This document shows positions 15,873-23,552 of a DNA stretch of 41,709 bases, in pieces. The number at the start of each line of letters is the position of its first letter. The stretch's first letter is position 1. This stretch comes from CALARM01 sp964431735 (GTDB lineage Bacteria; Vulcanimicrobiota; SpSt-956; JAKJGF01): assembly GCA_964431735.1 (NCBI GenBank), contig CAYSLJ010000052.1, forward strand, positions 1-41,709, written 5' to 3'. Both the position numbers and the translations under genes were made by a program. The notes under the pieces were generated by a model. That model was not told where the DNA came from. It did not search any database and worked only from the letters and a program-made list of their open reading frames with translations.

Positions 15873-17019
15873 CGCATTTTTCCACTGGCCTGTTCAGGGG
15901 CAGAGTAAAATAAAAGTTTGATCCTTCCATTACTTTACTTTCCACTCCTATTTTTCCTCCATGTCCTTCAACGATTTTTTTTGTAATTGCAAGTCCCAGA
16001 CCGGTACTCTTCTCCCCGTCCGTAGCTTTTACAGTCGATCTGTGAAATTCCTTGAATATATGAGGCACTTCCTGTTCCGGTATGCCCTGTCCCTGATCTA
16101 TTACATTTGTAATAATACAATCTTCTCCTTTTTTTATCTCTACTATTACTTTTGTATTACTATGGGAAAATTTCACGGCATTGCTGATTAAATTATTCAT
16201 TACCTGCGTTATTTTATCTCTGTCAAGGTTTATATATGGAATGTTTTCATAACTTAAATCAATGGTTATAGATTTTTTATCTGCCAGCATCTGATTGAGA
16301 ACAATATTCTCTTTCACGAAACTTATATAATCTTCTTCCATAAGTTTGAGAGTAAGCTTTCCTGACTCTATAGCTGTCAGATCAAGTAGATCATTTAACA
16401 GTACATTCATATATTTACCTGCTTTTTCGATATTTCTCAAAAATTTAACCTGCTTTTCAGTCAGATTGCTGCCAATATATTCCAGGATATAAGAAAGAGT
16501 GGTTGTTATACTTCCTATAGGATTCCTGAGGTCATGAGCAGCCATACCGAGAAATTCGTTTTTCAAATCATTAAGTTGTTTTAATTTTTCATTCTGTTTT
16601 GCCAGAAGATCTCTTGCGTGTTTAAGCTCTAAATGAGTTTTTACCCTGGCAAGTAATTCTGCCGAGTTAAAAGGTTTTGTCACATAATCAACGGCTCCCA
16701 CCTCGAAACCTGTTACAATATCCTCTTTTTCCGACTTGGCAGTCAAAAAAATGACCGGTATATTCTTTGTTTCAGGAGAAGACTTCAGGGTTTTACATAC
16801 CTCATATCCGTCTATTCCGGGCATCATAACATCAAGTAAAATGAGATCGGGCTTAACCTCTCTGAGCATATCCAGAGCCTCATATCCGCTGTTTGCTATG
16901 GCAAGTTCATAATTTACTTTCATTAAAATCTTTCCCAGAAGCTGAAGGTTAACCCTTGTATCATCTACTATTAAAATTAAAGGAACTGTCTGTTCATCCT
17001 TATGTTCATTAATTGTCAT
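15862..17019 (-). CDS. REC-histidine kinase
   Basis: A 385-residue cytoplasmic protein: N-terminal REC (DVMMPGIDGYEV; TKPF), short coiled coil, HisKA with His in AAHDLRNPIGS, and HATPase with GQGIP and STGLGLA. A longer frame starts at 17040, but AAGGAG is placed for the ATG at 17019, which leaves a 4-bp gap to the preceding gene. The REC-HK order suggests a kinase whose activity is set by phosphate from another kinase, a typical middle step in a relay. Middle gene of the operon. Confidence 0.92.
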   Translation of the reverse strand: MTINEHKDEQTVPLILIVDDTRVNLQLLGKILMKVNYELAIANSGYEALDMLREVKPDLILLDVMMPGIDGYEVCKTLKSSPETKNIPVIFLTAKSEKEDIVTGFEVGAVDYVTKPFNSAELLARVKTHLELKHARDLLAKQNEKLKQLNDLKNEFLGMAAHDLRNPIGSITTTLSYILEYIGSNLTEKQVKFLRNIEKAGKYMNVLLNDLLDLTAIESGKLTLKLMEEDYISFVKENIVLNQMLADKKSITIDLSYENIPYINLDRDKITQVMNNLISNAVKFSHSNTKVIVEIKKGEDCIITNVIDQGQGIPEQEVPHIFKEFHRSTVKATDGEKSTGLGLAITKKIVEGHGGKIGVESKVMEGSNFYFTLPLNRPVEKCDGK

Positions 17020-17023
17020 TTTA

Positions 17024-19042
17024 TTAACACTCCTTATCAATCAAACTCTTGACTTTTTTTATCAAATCAGGAAAAGAAGCCATCACCTTCTCTATGCCTT
17101 TTCTGTCAAAATCTTCACAATATTTAAATAATCTATCTGACCAGTCAGATAATAGAGATAAACTATATTTAACAGACAGATTATTAATTTCTCTACCGAA
17201 TTCCATAATTCTATTTACAATAAAATTTTTCTTCCCATAATTCCATTTTTCCATAAATTCTGTTTCCAGAATGTTAACTATTTCAGGAAGAATTGCTTTC
17301 GTATCATCTGTAATTGCATCTTTACAAACAACTATTTCACCTGTATCCACATCCTTTTTATTACAGGGGAAAAAATGTAATAATTTATTCAACAAATCCA
17401 TTCGTGTCACAGGTTTTGTTAAATACCCATCACAGCCTGATTTCATTATTAATTCTTCATCTTCTTTCATAGCAGAAGCTGTAAGGGCAATAACAGGTAT
17501 TGATTTTAACTTCATATCTTTTTTTAAGAGTCTTGTAGCCTGGTAACCATTCATAACAGGCATTTTCATATCCATAAGTATCAAATCAGGAGAATGAGTT
17601 TTTGACATTATTATAGCTTCTTTTCCATTCTCTGCTTCTATCGTATTTATATTATGAAGTGTAAGAAATTCCTTCAGTAATGACCTGTTAGCCATAATGT
17701 CATCTACTATTAATACGAGAAGGTTATCAAAATTTATAAAATTTAAGTCTGCAGATTTGACCTTTATATCTACCATATCAGTTACAGTTACATGTTTGAG
17801 TATTACGGTAAAAGTGCTTCCTTTACCGATATTGCTGACAAGAAAAATTTCTCCTCCCATTATATCTACGAGTCTTTTAGTAATAGCGAGGCCCAATCCG
17901 GTACCGCCATATTTACCGTGGTCCTGTCTGATACCCTGCCTGAACGCTTCAAAGATTAATGTTTGATGTTCTTCTCCTATTCCAATACCTGTATCTTCTA
18001 TCATAAATATAACATTTACTATATTTTCTTTAATATATTCCTCTCTCACATCTATTCTGACATAACCTTTATCTGTAAACTTGACGGCATTGCCTACAAG
18101 ATTAAAAAGTATCTGTTTTACCCTCAATTCATCCAGGAATAATCCTTCAGGTAAAGAAGAAGAGATATGAAGTTTGAGCTCAAGTTTTTTATCTTTTATT
18201 TTTTGAGAAAATATAAGTATTATATCCTCAATCAGAGAAGGTAAATTCACTGATACAGGCTGGATTTCCATTTTACCTGCTTCAATTTTAGAAAGATCGA
18301 GAATATCATTGATCAGGGCCATAAGTGTCTTTCCACCTGCAATAATAGAACCTGCATAGGTTTTGAGTTTTTCATCGGCAATCTGATGTTCCAGAATTTC
18401 TGCAAATCCCAGAATAGCATTCATAGGGGTTCTTATTTCATGGCTCATATTTGCGAGGAAATCGCTTTTTGCCCTGTTTGCAACTTCAGCAGAAAAAGCC
18501 ATCTGTCTGGCACTGGCTATTGCTTCTTCTAACTGCTTATTTAATGCCTCAGTTTCTTCCTTGGATTTTCTGAGTTCTTCTTCTACGTATTTCATCATTT
18601 GCGTTCTATTCCAGACCTTAATAAGTGAATCTACAAGCAGATAAAACTCTTCTCTGTTAAAAGGTTTTTTTACATAATAAATATCATGTTTAAGGCTATC
18701 TCTCAATCTATCAGGAGATATATCGGAAAAGGCAGTAACAATAATAATAATAACGTCATGATCGATTTCTCTGAGTTCTCTGGCAGCAGTAAGACCGTCA
18801 ATTCCCGGCATTCTCATATCCAGAATACAGATAGGAATTCTGTTTCCTTTTTTATATTCAGAAGAAAAATATTCCAGAAGAGCTGTTCCGTTATCAAATG
18901 TATCAAGGCTAAAATCTACATCTTTAACATCTCTTTCGAAAAAATCAAAATTATCCTGTTTTCTCATAAATATATGTTTATATAATGTTAAGAGGCTTTT
19001 ACTGTCATCTGCTACAAAAATATGTTTGTTATAATTTCGCAC
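17024..19042 (-). CDS. Hybrid histidine kinase, REC-HisKA-HATPase-REC plus helical tail
   Basis: A 672-residue cytoplasmic protein starting with GTG at 19042 (GGAG 12 bases upstream). N-terminal REC (ILDMRMPGIDG, about 7-145), coiled coil, HisKA with His in NMSHEIRTPMN, HATPase (GIGIGEEH; GGTGLGLA), REC (LMDMKMPVMNG, about 445-565) and a helical C-terminal tail of about 90 residues as seen after REC in many hybrid kinases. Tail function is unknown; I see no Hpt His motif in it. Shares its N-terminal REC type with the kinase at 13818. The start overlaps the small gene before it by 14 bp. Confidence 0.92.
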   Translation of the reverse strand: MRNYNKHIFVADDSKSLLTLYKHIFMRKQDNFDFFERDVKDVDFSLDTFDNGTALLEYFSSEYKKGNRIPICILDMRMPGIDGLTAARELREIDHDVIIIIVTAFSDISPDRLRDSLKHDIYYVKKPFNREEFYLLVDSLIKVWNRTQMMKYVEEELRKSKEETEALNKQLEEAIASARQMAFSAEVANRAKSDFLANMSHEIRTPMNAILGFAEILEHQIADEKLKTYAGSIIAGGKTLMALINDILDLSKIEAGKMEIQPVSVNLPSLIEDIILIFSQKIKDKKLELKLHISSSLPEGLFLDELRVKQILFNLVGNAVKFTDKGYVRIDVREEYIKENIVNVIFMIEDTGIGIGEEHQTLIFEAFRQGIRQDHGKYGGTGLGLAITKRLVDIMGGEIFLVSNIGKGSTFTVILKHVTVTDMVDIKVKSADLNFINFDNLLVLIVDDIMANRSLLKEFLTLHNINTIEAENGKEAIIMSKTHSPDLILMDMKMPVMNGYQATRLLKKDMKLKSIPVIALTASAMKEDEELIMKSGCDGYLTKPVTRMDLLNKLLHFFPCNKKDVDTGEIVVCKDAITDDTKAILPEIVNILETEFMEKWNYGKKNFIVNRIMEFGREINNLSVKYSLSLLSDWSDRLFKYCEDFDRKGIEKVMASFPDLIKKVKSLIDKEC

Positions 19043-19424
19043 GGCTATTTATATCTCCATAATAAATTTTATTCCCCTGTTTATAATCGTGACGCATGAC
19101 GCGTGACGGGAGGACAGTAACCATAATTATCATTTCTTTACAATCTTTATTATCGGATAATTTTATAGCTTCTATAGAGTTTTTCAGTAAATTATTTATT
19201 TGTTTTAAGATCCTATCCGAACAGTAATCAAATACCTTCCGGTAGGTGAGGCTCTTCCCCAAAAACCTGTAATCCTTATGATATAGATCGGTGGAAACTA
19301 AAATATCTTTTATAGCTAAAGGTGGTTCTTTAATTACATATAAAGAATTACCGGTAATAAGAGGGTAGAGAAATCCTGTAATGTATGTAAATGCTATGTC
19401 GTTGGAAGTTTCTCTCTTATTCAT
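19029..19424 (-). CDS. Small protein with a kinase N-box-like segment, C-terminus from a repeat element
   Basis: A 131-residue frame at the head of the phosphorelay operon. Residues about 73-90 (RILKQINNLLKNSIEAIKL) resemble the N-box of histidine-kinase ATPase domains, but the other ATPase motifs are missing. From MVTVLPSRVMRHDYKQG on, the codons lie in a MITE-like repeat (19087-19150), so the original C-terminus was probably replaced by insertion. It overlaps the next gene by 14 bp. The ribosome site is weak. It may be a truncated kinase-like protein or a remnant. Confidence 0.5.
   Translation of the reverse strand: MNKRETSNDIAFTYITGFLYPLITGNSLYVIKEPPLAIKDILVSTDLYHKDYRFLGKSLTYRKVFDYCSDRILKQINNLLKNSIEAIKLSDNKDCKEMIIMVTVLPSRVMRHDYKQGNKIYYGDINSRAKL
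19087..19150. repeat. MITE-like element, copy 5 (partial), inside a reading frame
   Basis: AATCGTGACGCATGACGCGT followed by GACGGGAGGACAGTAACCATAAT matches the core and right half of the copy at 32.8 kb almost base for base. The right end TTTCTTTACAATC is diverged. It lies within the 19029-19424 frame. Confidence 0.65.
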
Positions 19425-19480
19425 AAGTATATTCTATATGAAAAATACAATATAAGCAAGTATAAACACAATAAAAATAA

Positions 19481-19553
19481 CCCGCCCAAGAGGAATCGAA
19501 CCTCCGACCTGCGGATTAGGAATCCGTCGCTCTATCCCCTGAGCTATGGGCGG
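19481..19553 (-). tRNA. tRNA-Arg, anticodon CCU
   Basis: A complete cloverleaf on the minus strand: acceptor CCGCCCA/TGGGCGG, U8-A9, D arm GCTC...GAGC, anticodon loop TTCCTAA (CCU, reads AGG), T arm GGAGG-TTCGAAT-CCTCT. Discriminator base is G and no CCA is encoded, so CCA must be added. The top pair of the anticodon stem is an A-C mismatch. Confidence 0.93.
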
Positions 19554-19658
19554 ATTTCAGATTTTATATTATAACATAAAACAATATTAAAGACAAGATT
19601 TTTCGATTTAAAATTCAATCAAAAATTTATATCAAAAATACCTTGACATTATATAATT

Positions 19659-19688
19659 TTGTCGTGAAAACAATAAAGTATATATAAT
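19659..19688 (+). promoter_or_regulatory. Possible promoter of the Gly/Lys-rich gene
   Basis: TTGTCG at 19659-19664 and a perfect TATAAT at 19683-19688, spacer 18 bp. A better -35 (TTGACA at 19643) is not correctly spaced. Confidence 0.35.
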
Positions 19689-19716
19689 AACATCAGAAAA
19701 AAAGGAGTGAATTTAA

Positions 19717-20037
19717 ATGGGTTTAGGCAGTATAGGGAAAAGTGTAAGTAAAGCAGGAAAAAGTCTGGGAAAAGCAGGAAAGGGCATTGGAAAGGGTCTG
19801 GGGAAAACAGCTAAAGGACTGGCAAAAACAGGGTTAAATGCTTCAGGATTAAAAGATATAGCCAGCGGAAATGTAAAAGGAATATTAAAAGGTGTAACAG
19901 GGGGAGCCATAAATTCAATGACAGGCGGACTCGGCGGTGTTGCAATTGGTGCCATTGAAGGCGGTTCAAAAGATGGAGTAAAAGGTGCCGTTGAAGGCGG
20001 CCTTAATGGCATACTGGGTAATTTACTCGAAGAGTAA
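19717..20037 (+). CDS. Gly/Lys-rich amphipathic small protein
   Basis: A 106-residue protein with a good ribosome site (AAAGGAGTGA). Residues 1-45 are a cationic run of GK/GKx repeats (SVSKAGKSLGKAGKGIGKGL), followed by a more hydrophobic glycine-rich region (GGAINSMTGGLGGVAIGAIEGG) and a short acidic end. There is no signal peptide or Cys. The pattern recalls membrane-active peptides and glycine-zipper proteins, but I know no family for it. Toxin, bacteriocin-like or structural roles are all open. The last 15 bp overlap the end of the convergent DUF362 gene. Confidence 0.65.
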   Translation: MGLGSIGKSVSKAGKSLGKAGKGIGKGLGKTAKGLAKTGLNASGLKDIASGNVKGILKGVTGGAINSMTGGLGGVAIGAIEGGSKDGVKGAVEGGLNGILGNLLEE

Positions 20038-21132
20038 ACAGGATAAAAAATTCAGCACATCATTTATATCAGGCGGACATGTAAAAGGAGGTTTATTAAC
20101 AAACCGCCTTTTGTACATGGAGGCACATTTCCCGATACCATATACATTGAAATCTCCCGGTATATCAATTTTGGGAGGGCCTGTAATAAAAGCGATAGGA
20201 GGTAATTTTTCCACTAACTCTAAAGGTAATTCATCTATTTTTTCTATAATCTTTCCTTCCAGTACAGAACACTTTGAACAGGTATAATCAGACCAGTAAT
20301 AATAAACATGTCCCTTTTTCCAGTAAAGAGATGGTATTTCAAAGGGGTGAAGTATTTTTTCCAGTGTTTCACCTTTTATTATTTCATCCTTTAAACTTCG
20401 AAAACATCCTTTCTCTTCTGCAATAGCAAGATGTTTAACATGGGAAGGATCAATGCCAATAACTTTACAGGCAAGCTGATCCAGAGCAAGAAATCCTGTT
20501 CCTCCGAGAAGCAAATTCAAATCTTCCACTTCATGCCCCAGATCTGCAGGTCCGTTTCCTTCCAGCCCGTTTGAAGCATCTATTACAGAGAGAGAAGGGT
20601 TTATTACCCAGGCAAGTTCTGCTATGTTCCTGTGGAGATTCCTGTGAAATAAATTTTTATTTCCCGGTGAAAGAAGTCCTTTCTGATTTTTAAGTCCCAG
20701 GCTTACTGTGGTCTGATAATGGGTCTTGAGTTTCGATACATTTATATATTCTCTTTCGAAAACTATCCCGGGAAGGCTGATTAAATCATTTATCTTTTTC
20801 CCGGGCACCAGATCAAGATTCATCATGGTCACACCTTTTTCCATACACATATCTCTATAACCGGAAACAGCAAAAGTTTCTTCTACAGGAAAATCAATGG
20901 GAACAGGGCCTTCTCCTATCACTATATCGCCAAATCCTTTTTCGTGCAGGTAATCTATTATACCTGCCACGACGTGAGGATTTGTAATATAAGGAGACGA
21001 CGGCCATGTTGGCAGGGCTATATTAGGTTTTATAAATATCTTTTCTTTTTGAGGAATATAAGAAAGTTCCTCAAGCATAATTTTTACAGATAACGATATA
21101 GAATCTCTTATTTTTTTTATTATAAGTGTCAT
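20023..21132 (-). CDS. DUF362-family protein
   Basis: A 369-residue protein matching the DUF362 pattern: KPNIALP near residue 35, the GEGP segment, VSKLKTHYQTTVSLGLKNQKGLL around 135-155, VIDASNGLEGNGP, and an LLGG segment followed by DQLACKVIGIDP. A CSKC pair near residue 290 could bind metal or an Fe-S cluster. DUF362 proteins are often linked to Fe-S or redox functions, but their activity is not established. No clear ribosome site before the ATG at 21132. Convergent overlap of 15 bp with the Gly/Lys-rich gene. Confidence 0.85.
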   Translation of the reverse strand: MTLIIKKIRDSISLSVKIMLEELSYIPQKEKIFIKPNIALPTWPSSPYITNPHVVAGIIDYLHEKGFGDIVIGEGPVPIDFPVEETFAVSGYRDMCMEKGVTMMNLDLVPGKKINDLISLPGIVFEREYINVSKLKTHYQTTVSLGLKNQKGLLSPGNKNLFHRNLHRNIAELAWVINPSLSVIDASNGLEGNGPADLGHEVEDLNLLLGGTGFLALDQLACKVIGIDPSHVKHLAIAEEKGCFRSLKDEIIKGETLEKILHPFEIPSLYWKKGHVYYYWSDYTCSKCSVLEGKIIEKIDELPLELVEKLPPIAFITGPPKIDIPGDFNVYGIGKCASMYKRRFVNKPPFTCPPDINDVLNFLSCLLFE

Positions 21133-21234
21133 AGAATAAAGGAATTCTGTAATATAAAGCTAAATCCTCCATACATATAAAACATTTATCTTCATCACGC
21201 TCTTATTACCGTAACAGATAAATTGGTACTAAAA

Positions 21235-21277
21235 ATACTATATATCGTGACGCGTAACGCGTAACACGTGACGGGAG
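21235..21277. repeat. CGTRACG heptad array
   Basis: ATCGTGACGCGTAACGCGTA then ACACGTGACGGGAGG. Same core as the MITE-like copies, but flanked by different arms (AAATTGGT before, ACCAATT after). Confidence 0.65.
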
Positions 21278-21296
21278 GAACCAATTCTCATACTTC

Positions 21297-21328
21297 GTTG
21301 TGACCGAACCGGTCATGGTTGTTAGTAA
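21297..21328. repeat. ATGACCG palindrome family, copy 1
   Basis: GTTGTGACCGAACCGGTCAT followed by GGTTGTTAGTAA. It is the reverse complement of the copy at 29548 with few changes. Confidence 0.6.
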
Positions 21329-21335
21329 GCGGAAC

Positions 21336-21373
21336 CTCATTTATCGTGACGCATTAGCGTCACAATAAATGAG
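21336..21373. repeat. Long hairpin combining CTCATTTAT arms and a GTGACGC heptad
   Basis: CTCATTTAT pairs with ATAAATGAG, and inside it GTGACGC pairs with GCGTCAC around an ATTA loop. This is 16 pairs with one mismatch. It lies in the 5' leader side of the transketolase gene, about 75 bases before its start. Confidence 0.65.
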
Positions 21374-21447
21374 ACAAAAATCCAATGAAGGATTTTATTC
21401 TGACATGATGAACTTATGTACAGAAAATTTTTAAGGAGCTGATAGAA

Positions 21448-23460
21448 GTGATAGATGAAAAATCCAGAGCAAAACTTGATGAACTCACAAGAAAAAGTGT
21501 TGATACCCTTCGTTTCCTGGCTATAGACGGAATACAGGCGGCCAACTCCGGTCATCCAGGACTTCCTATGGGAATGGCCGATGTAGCCTACATTATATGG
21601 ACTAAATATTTGAAACATAATCCGGGAAATCCGAAATGGCCGGATAGAGACAGATTTGTTCTTTCTGCAGGTCATGGTTCCATGTTACTTTACAGTCTGC
21701 TCCATCTCACAGGCTATGATCTCACACTGGAAGATTTAAAAAAATTCCGTCAGTGGGGCAGTAAAACTCCGGGACATCCCGAAAGCCATCTTACCGGAGG
21801 GGTAGAAACAACAACAGGACCTCTGGGACAGGGTTTCTGCAACGGCATAGGTATGGCCATAGCAAAAAGATTTCTTGCATCCCGTTTTAATCGTCCCGGT
21901 TATCCGGTAATAGACTATAACATATATGCCATTGTAAGTGACGGAGATTTAATGGAAGGAGTCACACATGAAGCTGCATCTCTTGCAGGTCATCTGGGAC
22001 TGAATGAATTAATCTATATTTATGATGACAACGGAATAACAATTGACGGAAGCACAGACCTTGCCTTCACAGAAGACAGGGGAAAAAGGTTTGAAGCATA
22101 CGGATGGTTTGTCCAGCATATTAACGGCCATAATCATGAAGAGATAATAAATGCCATTAATAAAGCAAGAGAAGAACATGAAAGACCGTCTATTATAATG
22201 GCAAAAACCATTATAGGTTACGGAAGTCCTAACAGATCAGGGAAATCAAAAGTCCATGGCGAACCGCTTGGCGCTGAAGAAATAGCCCTTACCCGCAAAG
22301 CTCTTCAGTGGCCGGAAGCAACGTTTTATATACCTGACGATGTCCTCAATCATTACAGAGAATCAGTAACAAAGGGAATAGAAGCTGAAAAAAACTGGCA
22401 GCATATGATGGAAAAATACGGCACTGAATATAGTGAGCAGTCTGCACAGTTTAAAGAATGGATGGGCGGTACATTACCTGCAGGGTGGAATGAAGATATT
22501 CCTGAATTTAAAGAAGGTACCTCTCTGGCAACAAGAGCTTCTTCAGGCAAAGTGCTTAATGTACTGGCAAAAAAAGTGGGAAATATTCTCGGAGGCTCTG
22601 CAGACCTTCATCCGTCAAACAATACCTATCTCGAAGGATTTGCTCCGCTGAGAAAAGGCGATTTTTCAGGCAGAAACATGCATTTCGGTATAAGAGAACA
22701 TGGCATGGGAAGTATAATGAACGGTATGGCGCTGAACGGTGGTATTATCCCCTATGGAGGCACATTCCTTGTATTTTCCGATTATATGAAAGGTTCCATA
22801 AGACTCGCTGCCATTATGGGGATTCAGGTGATTTACGTATTTACCCATGACAGTATAGGTTTAGGAGAAGACGGTCCGACGCACCAGGCTGTGGAACATA
22901 TAGCTTCTCTGAGAGCCATACCTGGACTAACTGTAATAAGACCTGCCGACGGTAACGAAACTGCTCAGGCATGGATTTCTGCTATTGAAAACACTGCAGG
23001 GCCAACTGCTCTTATACTTACAAGGCAGGCAGTTCCGTCACTGGATCAGAGCAAAATTAACAGTGCCAGAGGACTCCACAGAGGAGCTTATATACTTGCC
23101 GGTTCTGAAAAACCTGAGATTATACTCACAGGAACAGGTTCTGAAACTCATATAGCTATCGAAGCGTACAACAAACTATCGGAAGAAGGGATTGCTGCAA
23201 GGGTTGTAAGTATGCCATCATGGGAACTATTCGATAAACAGCCGGAAGATTATAAAAAAGAAATTTTCCCCGGCTCTGTTCCATGTGTGGCTATTGAAGC
23301 AGGTGTGAGACAGGGATGGGATAAATATATCGGTGCAAAGGGAGATGTCATAAGTATTGACAGATTCGGTGCTTCTGCTCCGTACAAAATTCTTTATCAG
23401 GAATACGGGTTAACCTGTGAAGCTATGGTTAAAGTGGCAAAAAAAATTCTCGGTAAATAA
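21448..23460 (+). CDS. tkt: Transketolase
   Basis: A 670-residue full-length thiamine-diphosphate transketolase of the pentose phosphate pathway, transferring two-carbon units between sugar phosphates. Seen: NSGHPGLPMGMAD at the N-terminus, AGHGSML, TGPLGQG, the cofactor motif SDGDLMEG with a downstream DDNG, the FGIREHGMG segment of the pyrimidine domain with its catalytic Glu, and DSIGLGEDGPTHQ. It starts with GTG at 21448 behind AAGGAG; there is no competing start. A single-gene unit with its own terminator at 23487-23529. Confidence 0.97.
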   Translation: MIDEKSRAKLDELTRKSVDTLRFLAIDGIQAANSGHPGLPMGMADVAYIIWTKYLKHNPGNPKWPDRDRFVLSAGHGSMLLYSLLHLTGYDLTLEDLKKFRQWGSKTPGHPESHLTGGVETTTGPLGQGFCNGIGMAIAKRFLASRFNRPGYPVIDYNIYAIVSDGDLMEGVTHEAASLAGHLGLNELIYIYDDNGITIDGSTDLAFTEDRGKRFEAYGWFVQHINGHNHEEIINAINKAREEHERPSIIMAKTIIGYGSPNRSGKSKVHGEPLGAEEIALTRKALQWPEATFYIPDDVLNHYRESVTKGIEAEKNWQHMMEKYGTEYSEQSAQFKEWMGGTLPAGWNEDIPEFKEGTSLATRASSGKVLNVLAKKVGNILGGSADLHPSNNTYLEGFAPLRKGDFSGRNMHFGIREHGMGSIMNGMALNGGIIPYGGTFLVFSDYMKGSIRLAAIMGIQVIYVFTHDSIGLGEDGPTHQAVEHIASLRAIPGLTVIRPADGNETAQAWISAIENTAGPTALILTRQAVPSLDQSKINSARGLHRGAYILAGSEKPEIILTGTGSETHIAIEAYNKLSEEGIAARVVSMPSWELFDKQPEDYKKEIFPGSVPCVAIEAGVRQGWDKYIGAKGDVISIDRFGASAPYKILYQEYGLTCEAMVKVAKKILGK

Positions 23461-23486
23461 TTTATATAAAACTATAATTTTTCTCA

Positions 23487-23529
23487 AATAAAATCCGATA
23501 ATAAAATAAAAAGATTATCGGATTTTATT
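23487..23529 (+). terminator. Rho-independent terminator after transketolase
   Basis: A perfect 16-bp stem (AATAAAATCCGATAAT at 23487-23502 with its complement at 23514-23529) around an 11-base loop, then TATTTC. It lies 27 bases after the tkt stop. Confidence 0.8.
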
Positions 23530-23552
23530 ATTTCTTCAGGAGGAATTAACGT

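Larger units (their letters stand above)
21133..21447. other. Divergent intergenic region packed with repeats
   Basis: It holds a CGTRACG heptad array (about 21235-21277) flanked by AAATTGG/CCAATT arms, a copy of the ATGACCG palindrome (21297-21328), a long hairpin (21336-21373) and a small hairpin AAAATCC-AATGAA-GGATTTT (21377-21397). No gene. Confidence 0.6.

Noticed and set aside
13818..19042. Prophage or integrative element carrying the signalling genes
   Set aside because: No integrase, phage structural genes, or att-like repeats at the tRNA-Arg; the flanks are ordinary chromosomal genes.
19643..19655. TTGACA with TATAAT close behind as a promoter
   Set aside because: The boxes are only a few bases apart, so they cannot act as a -35/-10 pair.
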